Position numbers and translations under genes: made by a program. A stretch of DNA of 51,636 nucleotides from Candidatus Saccharimonadota bacterium (GTDB taxonomy: Bacteria; Patescibacteriota; Saccharimonadia; Saccharimonadales; Saccharimonadaceae). The stretch is from assembly GCA_017514675.1 (NCBI GenBank), contig JAFWIY010000018.1, positions 1 to 51,636 on the forward strand. The letters are read 5' to 3'. Each line of letters begins with the position of its first letter. The first letter of the stretch is position 1. Positions 14,127 to 23,982 of the stretch are shown here, in pieces. Under the pieces are notes generated by a model that saw only the letters and a program-made list of their open reading frames with translations, did not search any database and was not told where the DNA came from.

Positions 14127-16595
14127 TTACTCCTTTACTAATTTAAGTTTCTTGTTTACGTATTTTAAGGTTGGGATATCGCCTTTTTTCAGCTCGCCCG
14201 CGATAATCTGCTCAGATAATAGAGCCTCCACTTCATCTTCAATCTTACGGCGCAGTGGCCTGGCGCCGTTTTTCGGGTCGTAGCCGGTCTTGATCAAATA
14301 ATCTTTGGCCTTTGTATCTATCTTGATACTAATTCCCTTCGTGGCAAGCCGCTTCTTCAAATCATCAATCAAATTATCAAAAATCTTCTCCACATCTTTC
14401 CGTGTCAGCGCGTGGAATACCACTACATTATCTAGGCGATTGATGAGTTCTGGCCGCATCGCCTTTTTCAGCGCCTTCATCGCGTAGGATTTATTCTCTT
14501 CGTACTCCTCAGCTAGAGCTTTTTTGTCTTTGGCGGTCTTGGCCGTAAAGCCGAGCTCGCTCTCCCGATACATATCCGCCGAACCAAGATTAGAAGTGAG
14601 AATTACTATTGTATTATTGAATTTGATTTTATTCCCCTGTCCATCAGTTAGCACACCATCTTCCAAAATCTGAAGTAGCAAATTAAACACATCCGGATGC
14701 GCCTTTTCAATCTCATCAAAGAGAATTACCGAGTAAGGCTTACGACGCACCGCCTCGGTCAGTTTGCCGCCATCATCGTAGCCAATGTAGCCCGCCGGCG
14801 CCCCCACCAGTCGCGACACATTATGCTTTTCGCCAAATTCGCTCATATCTATCTTTACCAAAGCATTCTCGCCGCCAAACACCTCGCGCGCAATCACCCG
14901 CGCTAGTTCAGTCTTGCCCACACCGGTCGGACCCATAAAGATAAACGAGCCAATCGGGCGCCTAGTATCCGTAATTCCAGAGCGGCCTCGCCGAATCGCC
15001 TTCGCCACTGCCGAGATCGCTTCATCTTGCCCGATAATAGACTTCTTTAGTTCATCTTCCAAATTAATCAGCATTTTCATTTCGCTTCCATGCACCTTAG
15101 ACACCGGAATACCAGTCTTTAGGGATACCGCTGTAGCTAAATTCTCTTCGGTCAAAGTCGGGTTTTCCGTCTTTTTAACGCCAGCTTTTTCTAGTTTTTT
15201 AATTTCTTGCTCTAGCTTAGCTAGTTCAGTCTTGTAATTGGCCGCTTTTTCGTAATCTTCTTTTTCGGCCGCTTCGGAAATTTTGCTTTCCAAAGTAGAT
15301 TTTTCAATTTTTAGTTTCTTGTACTTGCCGCCGCCCTTTTTATCAGCCGCAACTTTCGCAATCGCGCTCGCCTCATCTATAATATCTATCACCTTGTCCG
15401 GCATAAAGCGGTCGTTAATATAGCGCTGGCTCATTGTAATCGCGGTTTCCAAAATCGCATCCGGAATCACCACGCCATGATGTTTTTCATAATGCTTCTT
15501 GATGCCCTTCAAAATCCTGAGCGTTACTGTTACCGATGGCTCTTCTACTATCACGGTTTGGAAGCGCCGAGACAAAGCCTTATCTTTTTCAATAGTCTTT
15601 CGGTACTCATCTAGTGTAGTCGCACCGATTAGGTTAATAGAGTTTCGCGCCAGCGCCGGCTTCAAAATATTTGCCGCATCCATACTACCCTCGCTAGAGC
15701 CCGCCCCACAAAGCAAATGAATTTCATCTATAAATAGCAACACCGTATCATCACCTACCGCTTCATCTATTATGCCCTTGATGCGCTCCTCAAATTCGCC
15801 GCGAAACTTTGTTCCCGCTACCACCGAACTTAAATCCACCTGATAGATATGTTTACCTATTAGATTTCCCGGCACTTCGTTTTTGGCAATCCGCGTGGCC
15901 AAGCCCTCCACGATCGCGGTCTTACCCACACCCGCCTCGCCAATTAGCACCGGATTAGACTTGGTGCGGCGGCTAAGCACTGTCACCACTCGCTCTATTT
16001 CGTTTTCGCGGCCAATCACTGCATCCAGCTTGCCGGCTCTAGCTTCTTCCGTTAAATCCTTGCCGTAACGATTTAAAAATTTCAGCGGAGATTTTTTTAG
16101 GTACTTGGCCTTTTCGGCTTTGAGTTTTTCATCCTTGGTTTGCTCTTCTACTAATTTTTCTATGTCATCTAGTAGTTTTTCGTTATCTACTTTTAGGCCT
16201 TGCAAAATTAGCGCCGCGCGCGAATTTGGCTGACTGAGAAGCGCATACAAGATATGCTCGGTGCCAATCGTGCTGATACCCTGCTCCTTTACAAAACCTT
16301 GCGCCATTCGTAGCGTCAAAATCACCGCTTCCGACAAAGACATCATTGCCATGTCTGAGCCGGGCACTTCTACCGCTACTTTGTTTAAAGCTTTTTCTAC
16401 TTCTTCTAGTGTCGCACCTTCTTCGCGCACCATCTTAGCCCCGGTGGAATTGTCCATTGCCATAATCCCGAGCAGCAAATGCTCGGTACCCATGTAGCCA
16501 TTATTATATCTTTTACTATAATAATCGGATTTTTGCAGCGCAAACCGCGCATTCTCCGACAAGTTATTCATAATTTCACTAAATTCTGCTTGCAT
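14127..16595 (-). CDS. clpC: Clp protease ATPase subunit, ClpC type
   Basis: AAA+ unfoldase feeding ClpP. From the ATG at 16595 the protein has ~822 residues: two Clp N repeats ([14 protein letters not shown]..; [13 protein letters not shown]), first AAA with [15 protein letters not shown], a central UVR-type coiled motif ([20 protein letters not shown]) that marks ClpC rather than the long-middle-domain ClpB, second AAA with [12 protein letters not shown], and a ClpB_D2-small C-terminal domain. The upstream in-frame codons encode MLILYNGY and overlap the promoter, so I reject that start. The perfect CIRCE directly upstream implies HrcA repression and heat induction. Confidence 0.93.
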   Translation of the reverse strand: MQAEFSEIMNNLSENARFALQKSDYYSKRYNNGYMGTEHLLLGIMAMDNSTGAKMVREEGATLEEVEKALNKVAVEVPGSDMAMMSLSEAVILTLRMAQGFVKEQGISTIGTEHILYALLSQPNSRAALILQGLKVDNEKLLDDIEKLVEEQTKDEKLKAEKAKYLKKSPLKFLNRYGKDLTEEARAGKLDAVIGRENEIERVVTVLSRRTKSNPVLIGEAGVGKTAIVEGLATRIAKNEVPGNLIGKHIYQVDLSSVVAGTKFRGEFEERIKGIIDEAVGDDTVLLFIDEIHLLCGAGSSEGSMDAANILKPALARNSINLIGATTLDEYRKTIEKDKALSRRFQTVIVEEPSVTVTLRILKGIKKHYEKHHGVVIPDAILETAITMSQRYINDRFMPDKVIDIIDEASAIAKVAADKKGGGKYKKLKIEKSTLESKISEAAEKEDYEKAANYKTELAKLEQEIKKLEKAGVKKTENPTLTEENLATAVSLKTGIPVSKVHGSEMKMLINLEDELKKSIIGQDEAISAVAKAIRRGRSGITDTRRPIGSFIFMGPTGVGKTELARVIAREVFGGENALVKIDMSEFGEKHNVSRLVGAPAGYIGYDDGGKLTEAVRRKPYSVILFDEIEKAHPDVFNLLLQILEDGVLTDGQGNKIKFNNTIVILTSNLGSADMYRESELGFTAKTAKDKKALAEEYEENKSYAMKALKKAMRPELINRLDNVVVFHALTRKDVEKIFDNLIDDLKKRLATKGISIKIDTKAKDYLIKTGYDPKNGARPLRRKIEDEVEALLSEQIIAGELKKGDIPTLKYVNKKLKLVKE

Positions 16596-16601
16596 ATATC
16601 C

Positions 16602-16607
16602 ATTATA
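16602..16607 (-). promoter_or_regulatory. Leaderless promoter of clpC, TATAAT
   Basis: TTG TATAAT, 6 nt (ggatat), ATG at 16595. The CIRCE operator begins 5 nt upstream of the hexamer, in position to block RNA polymerase. Confidence 0.68.
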
Positions 16608-16612
16608 CAAAA

Positions 16613-16639
16613 TTAGCACTCATATTGCAAGAGTGCTAA
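16613..16639. promoter_or_regulatory. CIRCE operator (HrcA site)
   Basis: Perfect TTAGCACTC, 9-nt spacer, GAGTGCTAA. This is the consensus binding site of the heat-shock repressor HrcA, here controlling clpC-clpP. Confidence 0.97.
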
Positions 16640-16655
16640 TTTAGTTTTTTATATC

Positions 16656-17237
16656 CTATTCGGTCGTTGGGTTTTCTACTACGGTAGTATCTTCTACTAT
16701 CGTACTGTCGGTAGTCGCCCCTTCGATAGTTGCATCTTCGGTCGTACCATCATTTACCTGAGGCTGTTCAACTATATTTTCACTACAAGCAGCAGCTTCT
16801 GGTGTTACCAAACAATCTACTACTATTTTATCATTCTCAATCTGATCTAATTGGTCTTGCAAATCAATCACCTGATCCTGCAAATCGGTATTCTGTTTTC
16901 TCAGTGTCGTTATCTGATCATTCAACTTTTCAACCTCGGTATTTTTATCCATCATCGCCCAAACGCCAAAGCCAACGCCACCGGCCGCAATAATCGCCAG
17001 CAGGATCATACCAAGCACCATGCCGGCACCTTTTTTCTTTGGCTTGTCGGTAAAGACTGGGCTCTCAGCTTTTGGTGCTTCTGGCGCCACCGGTTCCGAA
17101 GCTACTGGATTTACAGTTTCTACGCTTGGAGTTCGCACTGCTACTTCTTCGGCAACTGCTTCCATCTGTGGCGTTTCTACCACTTCTTCAGTAGTCAGCT
17201 CTTCAATCGTTTTTTCTAAATTTTCTTTTGGATCCAT
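16656..17237 (-). CDS. Single-pass membrane protein with coiled coil, unknown function
   Basis: About 193 residues from the ATG at 17237, which has an aaaggg site 5 nt before it; an in-frame GTG two codons upstream is less likely. An acidic, Pro/Val/Glu-rich cytoplasmic N-terminus (~70 aa) ends in KPKKK, then one TM helix (MVLGMILLAIIAAGGVGFGVWAM), then a heptad-like segment (VEKLNDQITTLRKQ, DLQDQVIDLQDQL), two cysteines (CLVTPEAAAC), and a Thr/Glu-rich extracellular tail. I do not recognise a family. The two Cys suggest an external disulphide. Confidence 0.75.
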   Translation of the reverse strand: MDPKENLEKTIEELTTEEVVETPQMEAVAEEVAVRTPSVETVNPVASEPVAPEAPKAESPVFTDKPKKKGAGMVLGMILLAIIAAGGVGFGVWAMMDKNTEVEKLNDQITTLRKQNTDLQDQVIDLQDQLDQIENDKIVVDCLVTPEAAACSENIVEQPQVNDGTTEDATIEGATTDSTIVEDTTVVENPTTE

Positions 17238-17287
17238 TTTCACCCTTTCAAAATTAAACTTATGCTTATAATTATATCACAAATTCA

Positions 17288-18112
17288 TTATCCGCACACT
17301 ACATTATTTGCGTGCAGCCAACCCTCTACCGAGCCACCATCCAGATACTCACCACTAGTCGGCGCCACGCGCATCACGCCACCATCTTTAATATATTCAT
17401 CAATTGGGTCGGTCACCATATATTCTTGATCCATCGGTCCAAAATCATGCTCATCTACGTATTTCACAATTCGCTTTAGTAAATCCGGCGCCATAATATA
17501 TTTAGATACATTGATTAGGTTAGATGGCGCTTCTTCCGATGTAGGTTTCTCTACTACGCCTACTAGCTTGCCGTCTTTTTCAGACAATACGCCGTATTTC
17601 TCTACATCTTTCTTGTCGATTTCAACACCTAAAATTGCCGACTCGCCCTCATTGGCCGCCTTAATCAACGCTTCCGCCGCCGATTCTCCATCCGGGTTCC
17701 AAATAAAATCATCGCCCATAAATACCAGCACCGGCTCATCAATTTTATATTCCTCTACTACCATCGCAATTGGCACCGCTGTACCATATTTCCCCGCCGG
17801 GTCTTGTACCGTATAATGAATCGTTACATCATCTGGTAAAGTCTTGGCCAGTGCCAACCTATCTTCTTTGCCGCGGTCAATCAAATACTGGTTGAGTGCC
17901 AAATTATCTTTATAAAACTCCTTCACCTGGCACGGCTCAACATTTGAAATCACCATATAAATATCCTTCACACCAGCCTTGATTAGTTCTTGCACCGAAT
18001 AATCCACCAAGGGTCGATTACCCACCGGCAACATCGACTTCTCAATAATCTTTGTGATTGGTAGCCGCCTTGTTCCCCAACCGGCCACCGGAATAATCGC
18101 TTTCGTGATCAT
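17288..18112 (-). CDS. galU: UTP-glucose-1-phosphate uridylyltransferase
   Basis: Makes UDP-glucose from UTP and glucose-1-phosphate for glycans and wall polymers. 274 residues. N-terminal nucleotide-binding AIIPVAGWGTRRLPITKIIEKSMLPV, substrate loop VQDPAGKYGTAVPI, the metal-binding FMGDDFI, KYGVL, and VGVVEKPT are all present. The normal loop GxGTR-x(3)-TK is kept. It sits behind gpmI on the same strand with a gcgagg site before its ATG, so probably the same transcript. Confidence 0.92.
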   Translation of the reverse strand: MITKAIIPVAGWGTRRLPITKIIEKSMLPVGNRPLVDYSVQELIKAGVKDIYMVISNVEPCQVKEFYKDNLALNQYLIDRGKEDRLALAKTLPDDVTIHYTVQDPAGKYGTAVPIAMVVEEYKIDEPVLVFMGDDFIWNPDGESAAEALIKAANEGESAILGVEIDKKDVEKYGVLSEKDGKLVGVVEKPTSEEAPSNLINVSKYIMAPDLLKRIVKYVDEHDFGPMDQEYMVTDPIDEYIKDGGVMRVAPTSGEYLDGGSVEGWLHANNVVCG

Positions 18113-18139
18113 ATAATTCCTCGCTTTAATTTAAGCCAA

Positions 18140-19735
18140 TTATACCACAGAAATCAATGGCTTTTCCCAATTTTCTGGGTAGTCATTTTGACCGAGTAAC
18201 ACCGCGATAGTCGCCGCAAGATTGGCTAACCCGGGGTTTTCTACGCCAGACAAGCGATACTTCGCGCGATTCGCCGTATCGTCATAAATAATGCAAGGCA
18301 CCTTGTTTAGAGTATGCGCGGTCTTGCCATTGCCGGACTCATCCAAAAGCTCCTCGGCATTGCCGTGATCAGCTACCACAATCAAAACTCCGCCCAGCTT
18401 TTTTACCTCCTTAGCAATTTGCGCCAAACTCAAGTCAATCGCCTCCATTGCAACAATTGTCGCATTCACATCAGCTGTATGTCCCACCATATCTCCACCC
18501 GGATAATTTATGCGCACAAATTTGTACTTGTCCAGATTTTCTAGTACTGCATCGGTAATTTCCGCCGCTTTCATCCAGGGCCGCGTTTCAAACGGCTCAG
18601 TGTAAGAATCTATCTGTATATGTTCCTCGTGCTCAGCTTTTTCATAACTATTGCCATTGAAATAATACGTAATATGTCCAAATTTCACCGTTTCCGATAC
18701 CGCCAGTTGGCTAATCCCTCTTTCACCAAGAAATTGGTTGAGAGTCTCACTAATCTCCACTGGCTCCACTAGACGATGCTCCGGCACATGCGTATCAGAA
18801 TTATATTCCGTCATACCGACAAAATATACATCATCCGGTGTATAATTACCACGATTAAAATGCGTAAAATCCCAGTAAGTAAACGCCATGGCAATTTCTA
18901 TTGCACGGTCCGCCCTAAAATCAAAGTAAATCAAGGCGTCGCCTTTTTCAATTTTACCGACCGGCTTTTCGTCATTATCTACTACCACAAAAGCCGGTAA
19001 ATCTTGATCTTGCACTTTCGGATTAATTCTCCGCAGAATCTGAATTCCCTCCTCAGCTGTCTTGAAATAATAATCCGCCTCTCCATTTACCATCATATCC
19101 CAACCTCGTGCTACCACCTGCCAATCATTTTCGTATCTATCCGCCACCGTAGTCTGTCTACCACCACCTGACGCAATCTTGATATCCGCATCCGGAAATT
19201 GCTTGGCAAACTCCTCAAACTCTCTAATATATTTCGGCTCGGAAGTCGGCGGCACATCACGACCGTCAAATATAGCATGTACGCGCATCCTCCTTACGCC
19301 TTCTTTGTAGGCTCTAGCTATCATCTGCTCCAAATGCGAAATATGACTATGTACTCCACCGTCCGAGAATATCCCCGCAAAATGCAAAGTCCGCTCCGTC
19401 TTATTCGAAAGGATTCTAGTAATTGCGCCTTGCCATGCAGCGGAGTTGAAAACTTCGCCAGTATAAAATGCTTCCTCTATCTTAGCGACGCCCTGCTTAT
19501 AGGCTTTACCCGACCCCATTGTATTATGTCCTACTTCAGAGTTACCCATTTGCCCCGGAGTCAAACCCACGGCCTCACCAGAAGCCTCTAATGCCACGTG
19601 CAAACACTCACGCGTAGCTTTACCTAAAAATGGCGTCCTAGCTTTTGATACTGCGTTGCCTGGACCATCTGGAGCGAGCCCTACTCCATCCAAAACAGCA
19701 AGAACTATCGGCCCATCATACGATAATTTATCCAT
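18140..19735 (-). CDS. gpmI: 2,3-bisphosphoglycerate-independent phosphoglycerate mutase
   Basis: Interconverts 3- and 2-phosphoglycerate in glycolysis, Mn-dependent. About 531 residues from the ATG at 19735. The phosphatase-like core is clear: VLDGVGLAPDGPGNAV, the phosphoserine region GQMGNSEVGHNTMGSGK, GIFSDGGVHSH, AIFDGRDVPPTS, FDFRADRAIEI, GGDMVGHT and VVADHGNAEEL. A TGATACAAT box 6 nt before the ATG supports a start two codons inside the longest frame. With pgi, pgk and pyk also in the window, lower glycolysis appears complete from this step. Confidence 0.95.
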   Translation of the reverse strand: MDKLSYDGPIVLAVLDGVGLAPDGPGNAVSKARTPFLGKATRECLHVALEASGEAVGLTPGQMGNSEVGHNTMGSGKAYKQGVAKIEEAFYTGEVFNSAAWQGAITRILSNKTERTLHFAGIFSDGGVHSHISHLEQMIARAYKEGVRRMRVHAIFDGRDVPPTSEPKYIREFEEFAKQFPDADIKIASGGGRQTTVADRYENDWQVVARGWDMMVNGEADYYFKTAEEGIQILRRINPKVQDQDLPAFVVVDNDEKPVGKIEKGDALIYFDFRADRAIEIAMAFTYWDFTHFNRGNYTPDDVYFVGMTEYNSDTHVPEHRLVEPVEISETLNQFLGERGISQLAVSETVKFGHITYYFNGNSYEKAEHEEHIQIDSYTEPFETRPWMKAAEITDAVLENLDKYKFVRINYPGGDMVGHTADVNATIVAMEAIDLSLAQIAKEVKKLGGVLIVVADHGNAEELLDESGNGKTAHTLNKVPCIIYDDTANRAKYRLSGVENPGLANLAATIAVLLGQNDYPENWEKPLISVV

Positions 19736-19741
19736 AACCAC

Positions 19742-19750
19742 ATTGTATCA
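19742..19750 (-). promoter_or_regulatory. Leaderless promoter of gpmI, TGATACAAT
   Basis: TGA TACAAT, 6 nt (gtggtt), ATG at 19735. Confidence 0.68.
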
Positions 19751-19753
19751 CAA

Positions 19754-19872
19754 AGCAACAAAAAATACCATCTCGGGACATTTCGGAGCCTGGCAAGGCG
19801 AGAATTAGCGCCAAAACCCCTGTGGCGACAGGGGTTTTGGACGCGCGTCCCGAATGGTATTATTTTGTTGCT
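19754..19872. repeat. Structured GC-rich insert, copy E4 (intergenic)
   Basis: 119-nt palindrome between gpmI and the antiporter gene. The 26-nt arms (19754-19779, 19847-19872) are complementary with two small bulges. The core has hairpin gcct-ggca-aggc (19788-19799) and an 11-bp stem aaaacccctgt / acaggggtttt closed by a ggcg loop. It is the same family as E3 in ligA, sharing atttcggag, gcgaga, ttagcgcc and ggacgcg, but the stem sequences differ while pairing is kept. This is the only copy outside a coding region. Confidence 0.9.
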
Positions 19873-19876
19873 AATA

Positions 19877-21652
19877 CTACAATGAGAACAGACAAAGTAC
19901 CACAATGTTTACGATGGCAATGCAGGCCACTACGCGAATTCCCCACTTAAACCAAGTTGAATAATCAACTTTAGCAAGTGCAAGACCACCCATAATCGCA
20001 CCACAAGTCGGCGTGATTAGGTTGACCAAACCATTTGCTGCCACGATAGACATCGCTGCCACGTTTGTACTGTAGCCAAGATTGGCCGCCACCGGAGTAA
20101 TAATCGGCGTAGACAAGGTAGCTAGACCCGAAGATGATGGTACTAGTACCGACAATACTACGTGTAGTAGATAGTTCAAAGGTACAAACGCCATCTCTGG
20201 CAAGTTCTTTAGCCATTCTGCGGCATTAATAATGATGAAGTTATCCATCGATGTGTCAGCCATCAGGACCGAAGCGCCACGGGCCACCGCAATCACCAAG
20301 ATTACACCAATCATATCATCGGCGCCATCAATAAAGGCATCCACAAATCCGTGCTCGCCTTGGCGGTTGATAATAGCAATAATAATTGCGCAAATCAAGA
20401 ACCAAAGCGCCGCTTCGTAGAACCACCAATTACCGAGCGATGCACCAGTTAGCCAGCCAGTCCAAGAATCAAAGAACGTAATCCCGAACTCGCCCCATGG
20501 CACAAACCCAACAATCATTACTAGAAAAGTAATCGCAAACATCACAAGCGTCGCAATCTGCTTCCCAGATAGCTTTGGTTCATCATCGTTCGACCTCAAA
20601 AACTTACTATAAGCTTTTTCCGCCGCTGCCTGCTCGCGAAGACTAAGGAATGTAGAGCCTTTATCGCGCTGTACCTTCTTAGCATAACGCACCACGAAGA
20701 ACCCGGCAATCGCTAACGTAGTCAGCCATAATACCACCGCAATCAGGATTATCGTACCTTGATTGTATTCGATGCCGGCATCTTTCATTGCCGAAAGCGC
20801 CACACCAGTCGCGAATGGGTTAATCGTAGAGCCCAATACACCAGAGCCCGCACCAAGCAAAATTGTCGCTACGCCCACCAATGGGTCTAAACCAGCCGCA
20901 TACATCGTTGCCGCGATTAGAATATAGAAACCTACGCTTTCTTCCAGGAACCCGTAAGTAGTACCCAGTATCGAGAAGATAAACATGAGAAGCAGAATTA
21001 ACAAATATTCTTTTCCGTGCAACTTCTTCACTAGGAGCTTAATCCCGGTTTCTAGGGCCTTAGTCTTAGCCACTACGGCAAGCAAACCACCCAGCATCAT
21101 GATAAAGATACTTACGTCAATCGCATCGGCAAACCCGAGAATCGGTGCAATCAAAACTTGATAAAGTTTTGCTCCTACTACACCGGAGCCATCTACGATA
21201 GCGCAAGCTCCTTTGCCGTTTTCCTCTTCGCAAGCTTCCATGCTTTCGTATTTCACGACTTCCGGTTCTTCCGTAGCCTCAGCTTCAGAAATCAACATGA
21301 TTTCTTCACCGCTTCTGTTGCTCATTTCATCAACGGAAATCTCTTCATCAGTAATCATCCGGCTTTCAATCAAACCATCCGTCCCAACTTCTGGCTCGAC
21401 CGTTTCGCCTTCTGGCAACACTATATTCTCTGCCTCGTCCGCCGGCGCTTCGCCCTCCCATTCTCCTGGTCCAACTTCAACGCTCGGCTCGGCTTCGATT
21501 TCGCTTGCTTCTTCTGGCGTTACCGCCACGAACTCCGCTTTCGGCAATACATGCGACAAAATCCCTAGCAAAATAACTAGGACCATAATAATGGAATATG
21601 CCGATAACATCGCTCGAGCACGCTTCTTGCTTCGATTTTTCTTTCTAAACAT
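19877..21652 (-). CDS. YfcC-family transporter, probable arginine/ornithine antiporter
   Basis: Integral membrane carrier of the YfcC/DcuC-like (IT) superfamily; placement as the last gene of the arginine deiminase operon points to arginine-ornithine exchange, inferred from context. 591 residues with 12 or so hydrophobic segments; family signatures are FGFLEESVGFYILI-like (TTYGFLEESVGFY), ATILLGAGSGVLGSTINPFATGVA and LVPSSSGLATLSTPIITPVAANLG. Odd: after the first TM, residues ~45-165 form a long, very acidic extracytoplasmic loop (EGEAPADEAENIVLPEGETVEPE..) with two Cys (CEEENGKGAC), larger than usual. aaggaagg site before the ATG. Confidence 0.85.
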   Translation of the reverse strand: MFRKKNRSKKRARAMLSAYSIIMVLVILLGILSHVLPKAEFVAVTPEEASEIEAEPSVEVGPGEWEGEAPADEAENIVLPEGETVEPEVGTDGLIESRMITDEEISVDEMSNRSGEEIMLISEAEATEEPEVVKYESMEACEEENGKGACAIVDGSGVVGAKLYQVLIAPILGFADAIDVSIFIMMLGGLLAVVAKTKALETGIKLLVKKLHGKEYLLILLLMFIFSILGTTYGFLEESVGFYILIAATMYAAGLDPLVGVATILLGAGSGVLGSTINPFATGVALSAMKDAGIEYNQGTIILIAVVLWLTTLAIAGFFVVRYAKKVQRDKGSTFLSLREQAAAEKAYSKFLRSNDDEPKLSGKQIATLVMFAITFLVMIVGFVPWGEFGITFFDSWTGWLTGASLGNWWFYEAALWFLICAIIIAIINRQGEHGFVDAFIDGADDMIGVILVIAVARGASVLMADTSMDNFIIINAAEWLKNLPEMAFVPLNYLLHVVLSVLVPSSSGLATLSTPIITPVAANLGYSTNVAAMSIVAANGLVNLITPTCGAIMGGLALAKVDYSTWFKWGIRVVACIAIVNIVVLCLFSL

Positions 21653-21710
21653 TTTCCTTCCTTTTTTAAGTTAATATTTATAATTCCAAATTGCTACTTT
21701 TCTTTCGCCC

Positions 21711-22940
21711 TTAGTCCTCCTCTCTTACTAATGCCATACCCATACAGTGCGAACCGCCGCGACCGCGCGAAAGTTCAGAACTTGGAATTTCGATTACTTT
21801 TACACCATGTTTACGGAGCGTTTGATTAGTTACGAAGTTTCTATCATAAGCAATCACTACCCCAGGCTTTAGACAAATCAGATTCACGCCATCGCTCCAT
21901 TGTTCACGCTCAGCATCAATCCTCTTGCCGTTACCACATTTAATTAGTTCTACTTTGTTAAGATGTAGATACTTCTCCAAAACTTTTTGCAAACTCTGAT
22001 GGATTTCCATAATTTCAATTTCACCACCACGCCCTGGCGTAATTTCGTAAATTGTCGAAATGTCCATAATCGCATCTTGCACCGCAAACTTGTCTACATC
22101 TACTTGTGTCATTACGGTGTCTAGATGCATAAAGCTTCTTTCATCCGGAATATCAATAGCTAGCACATACTTAAACTCGTTTTTCTTGTCCTTAAACAAA
22201 TTCTTGGCGAAACTTGCAATTGCATCCGGCTCGGTACGCTGCGAAATTCCAATCGCCACCACTTCTTTTGATAATACCTGAATGTCGCCACCTTCGATAC
22301 AATAAGGCTCATCACGATCATAATACAATTTTGTATCATCATAAAATGGGTGATATTTAAATACATACTCGGCAAAGATTGATTCCCTAGTCCTAGTCAC
22401 CGCCCACATTTTATGAAGCGTAGCACCACGGCCAATTGTCGCCATCGGATCCCTTTGGAACAAAATATTCGGAATTGGATCCAGAATCATTCTACCTGTA
22501 TCGCGCGTAGCATAAAACCCAGACACCGAACCAAGTTTCTTAAGCTCCGAAATATCTACACCAGCAATACATTTTTTCACCATATCGCGCGCATCTTTGA
22601 TATTATTCAAAAACTCAAAGCAGTGCTTGGCAATTTTTGGTGAGGTTACGCCCGCCTCCGCAATAAACTGTTCGATGAATTTCTTGCGCACCGTGCGCCC
22701 GCCAGCTTCAAGCGCTTCCGCCACCAAATCAGTAATATACAAAACTTCCACGCCTTCAGCTCTTAGGGCGTTCGCATAGGCATCATGCTCTTGCTGCGCG
22801 ATTTTGAGATACGGAATATCATCAAACAGAAGTCGCTCCAGAGTGTTTGGCGTAAGATTCAAAAACTCATCGCCCGGCCGATGCAATAAAACTTTTTTTA
22901 ATGGCGCAATTTCGCTAAAATTGCAAATCGCATTACGCAT
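21711..22940 (-). CDS. arcA: Arginine deiminase
   Basis: Hydrolyses arginine to citrulline and ammonia, first step of the ADI pathway. 409 residues. Signatures: KVLLHRPGDEFLNLTP, PIPNILFQRDPMATIG, YCIEGGDIQVLS, SFMHLDTVMTQVD (catalytic His), and the nucleophilic Cys near the C-terminus in RGRGGSHCMGMALVRED. A strong aaggagg site precedes the ATG, which overlaps the argF stop. In Saccharibacteria this pathway yields ATP and ammonia that can help both epibiont and host; that benefit is known from cultured oral strains and inferred here. Confidence 0.96.
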   Translation of the reverse strand: MRNAICNFSEIAPLKKVLLHRPGDEFLNLTPNTLERLLFDDIPYLKIAQQEHDAYANALRAEGVEVLYITDLVAEALEAGGRTVRKKFIEQFIAEAGVTSPKIAKHCFEFLNNIKDARDMVKKCIAGVDISELKKLGSVSGFYATRDTGRMILDPIPNILFQRDPMATIGRGATLHKMWAVTRTRESIFAEYVFKYHPFYDDTKLYYDRDEPYCIEGGDIQVLSKEVVAIGISQRTEPDAIASFAKNLFKDKKNEFKYVLAIDIPDERSFMHLDTVMTQVDVDKFAVQDAIMDISTIYEITPGRGGEIEIMEIHQSLQKVLEKYLHLNKVELIKCGNGKRIDAEREQWSDGVNLICLKPGVVIAYDRNFVTNQTLRKHGVKVIEIPSSELSRGRGGSHCMGMALVREED

Positions 22941-23940
22941 TTCTTTCCTCCTTATTAAATAATGTTAAGAACATCACCGCTTTAATCGTGTGCATACGAT
23001 TTTCCGCCTCATCAAATACTAGCGAGCGTTCCGATTCAAATACCTCGTTCGTTACTTCCATTTCCATCAACCCAAACTTCTCATTCACATCTCGCCCGAC
23101 TGCCGTGTTTAAATCATGAAATGATGGCAAGCAATGCAAGAATATCGATTCTGGCTTTGCCCGATTCATCATCTCCATATTTACCTGATATGGCTGAAGT
23201 TGCGAAATCCTCTCGCCCCATTTTTCTTTATCCTCGCCCATCGAAAGCCAAATATCCGTATAAATCACATCCGCTTTTCCATCTAACGCATGGATATCGC
23301 TCGTAATTGTAATTGTCGCACCATTCTCCTCGGCAATCGCCCGACATTCATTAACTAATTCTTCGCCCGGCTTCAGCTCTTCTGGCCCACAGGCGATAAA
23401 GTTTGCCCCCATCTTGGCACTCATCGCCATTAACGAGTTCGCCACGTTGTTTCTAGCATCCCCTACAAAGGCTAAAGTTAAGCCCTTCAAGTGTCCAAAA
23501 TGCTCCTCCATTGTCATAAAATCCGCTAAAGCCTGGGTTGGGTGACATTCATCCGTTAGGCCATTCCACACCGGCACGCTCGAGTTCTCCGCCAGCGTTT
23601 CAACGATATCTTGCCCGAACCCGCGATACTCAATCCCCTGATAGAGCCGCGAGAGAACCCGCGCCGTATCCGCAATCGATTCTTTATGCCCCATTTGCGA
23701 GCCAGTCGGGTCGAGATAAGTTACCCCCATACCTAAATCATACGCCGCCACTTCAAACGAGCATCGCGTTCTAGTAGAAGTCTTTTCAAACAAAATCGCA
23801 ATATTTTTATTAGGGAAATATTTGTGATTTTGCCCTGCCTTTTTCATTTCTTTAAATTTCTTAGACATCGCCAACATATAGCGAAGCTCCTCCTCGCTAA
23901 AGTCTAGGATTCTAAGAAAATCTCTTCCATATAGATCCAT
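22933..23940 (-). CDS. argF: Ornithine carbamoyltransferase (catabolic)
   Basis: Converts citrulline plus phosphate to ornithine and carbamoyl phosphate in this context. 335 residues. Carbamoyl-phosphate binding motif STRTRCSFE, the HPTQALAD loop, GDARNNVANSL, and the ornithine-binding HCLPSFHD (Cys, Leu, Pro) are present. It could equally be called arcB; placement between arcC and arcA argues for the catabolic role. The 3' end overlaps the arcA start by 8 nt. Confidence 0.95.
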   Translation of the reverse strand: MDLYGRDFLRILDFSEEELRYMLAMSKKFKEMKKAGQNHKYFPNKNIAILFEKTSTRTRCSFEVAAYDLGMGVTYLDPTGSQMGHKESIADTARVLSRLYQGIEYRGFGQDIVETLAENSSVPVWNGLTDECHPTQALADFMTMEEHFGHLKGLTLAFVGDARNNVANSLMAMSAKMGANFIACGPEELKPGEELVNECRAIAEENGATITITSDIHALDGKADVIYTDIWLSMGEDKEKWGERISQLQPYQVNMEMMNRAKPESIFLHCLPSFHDLNTAVGRDVNEKFGLMEMEVTNEVFESERSLVFDEAENRMHTIKAVMFLTLFNKEERNA

Positions 23941-23982
23941 AATGTATCACCCTTTTTAAGTTAATACCATTATAGACCAATT

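Noticed and set aside
14127-16595. ClpB
   Set aside because: The middle region is short with a UVR motif and clpP is adjacent, which fits ClpC rather than the long coiled-coil of ClpB.
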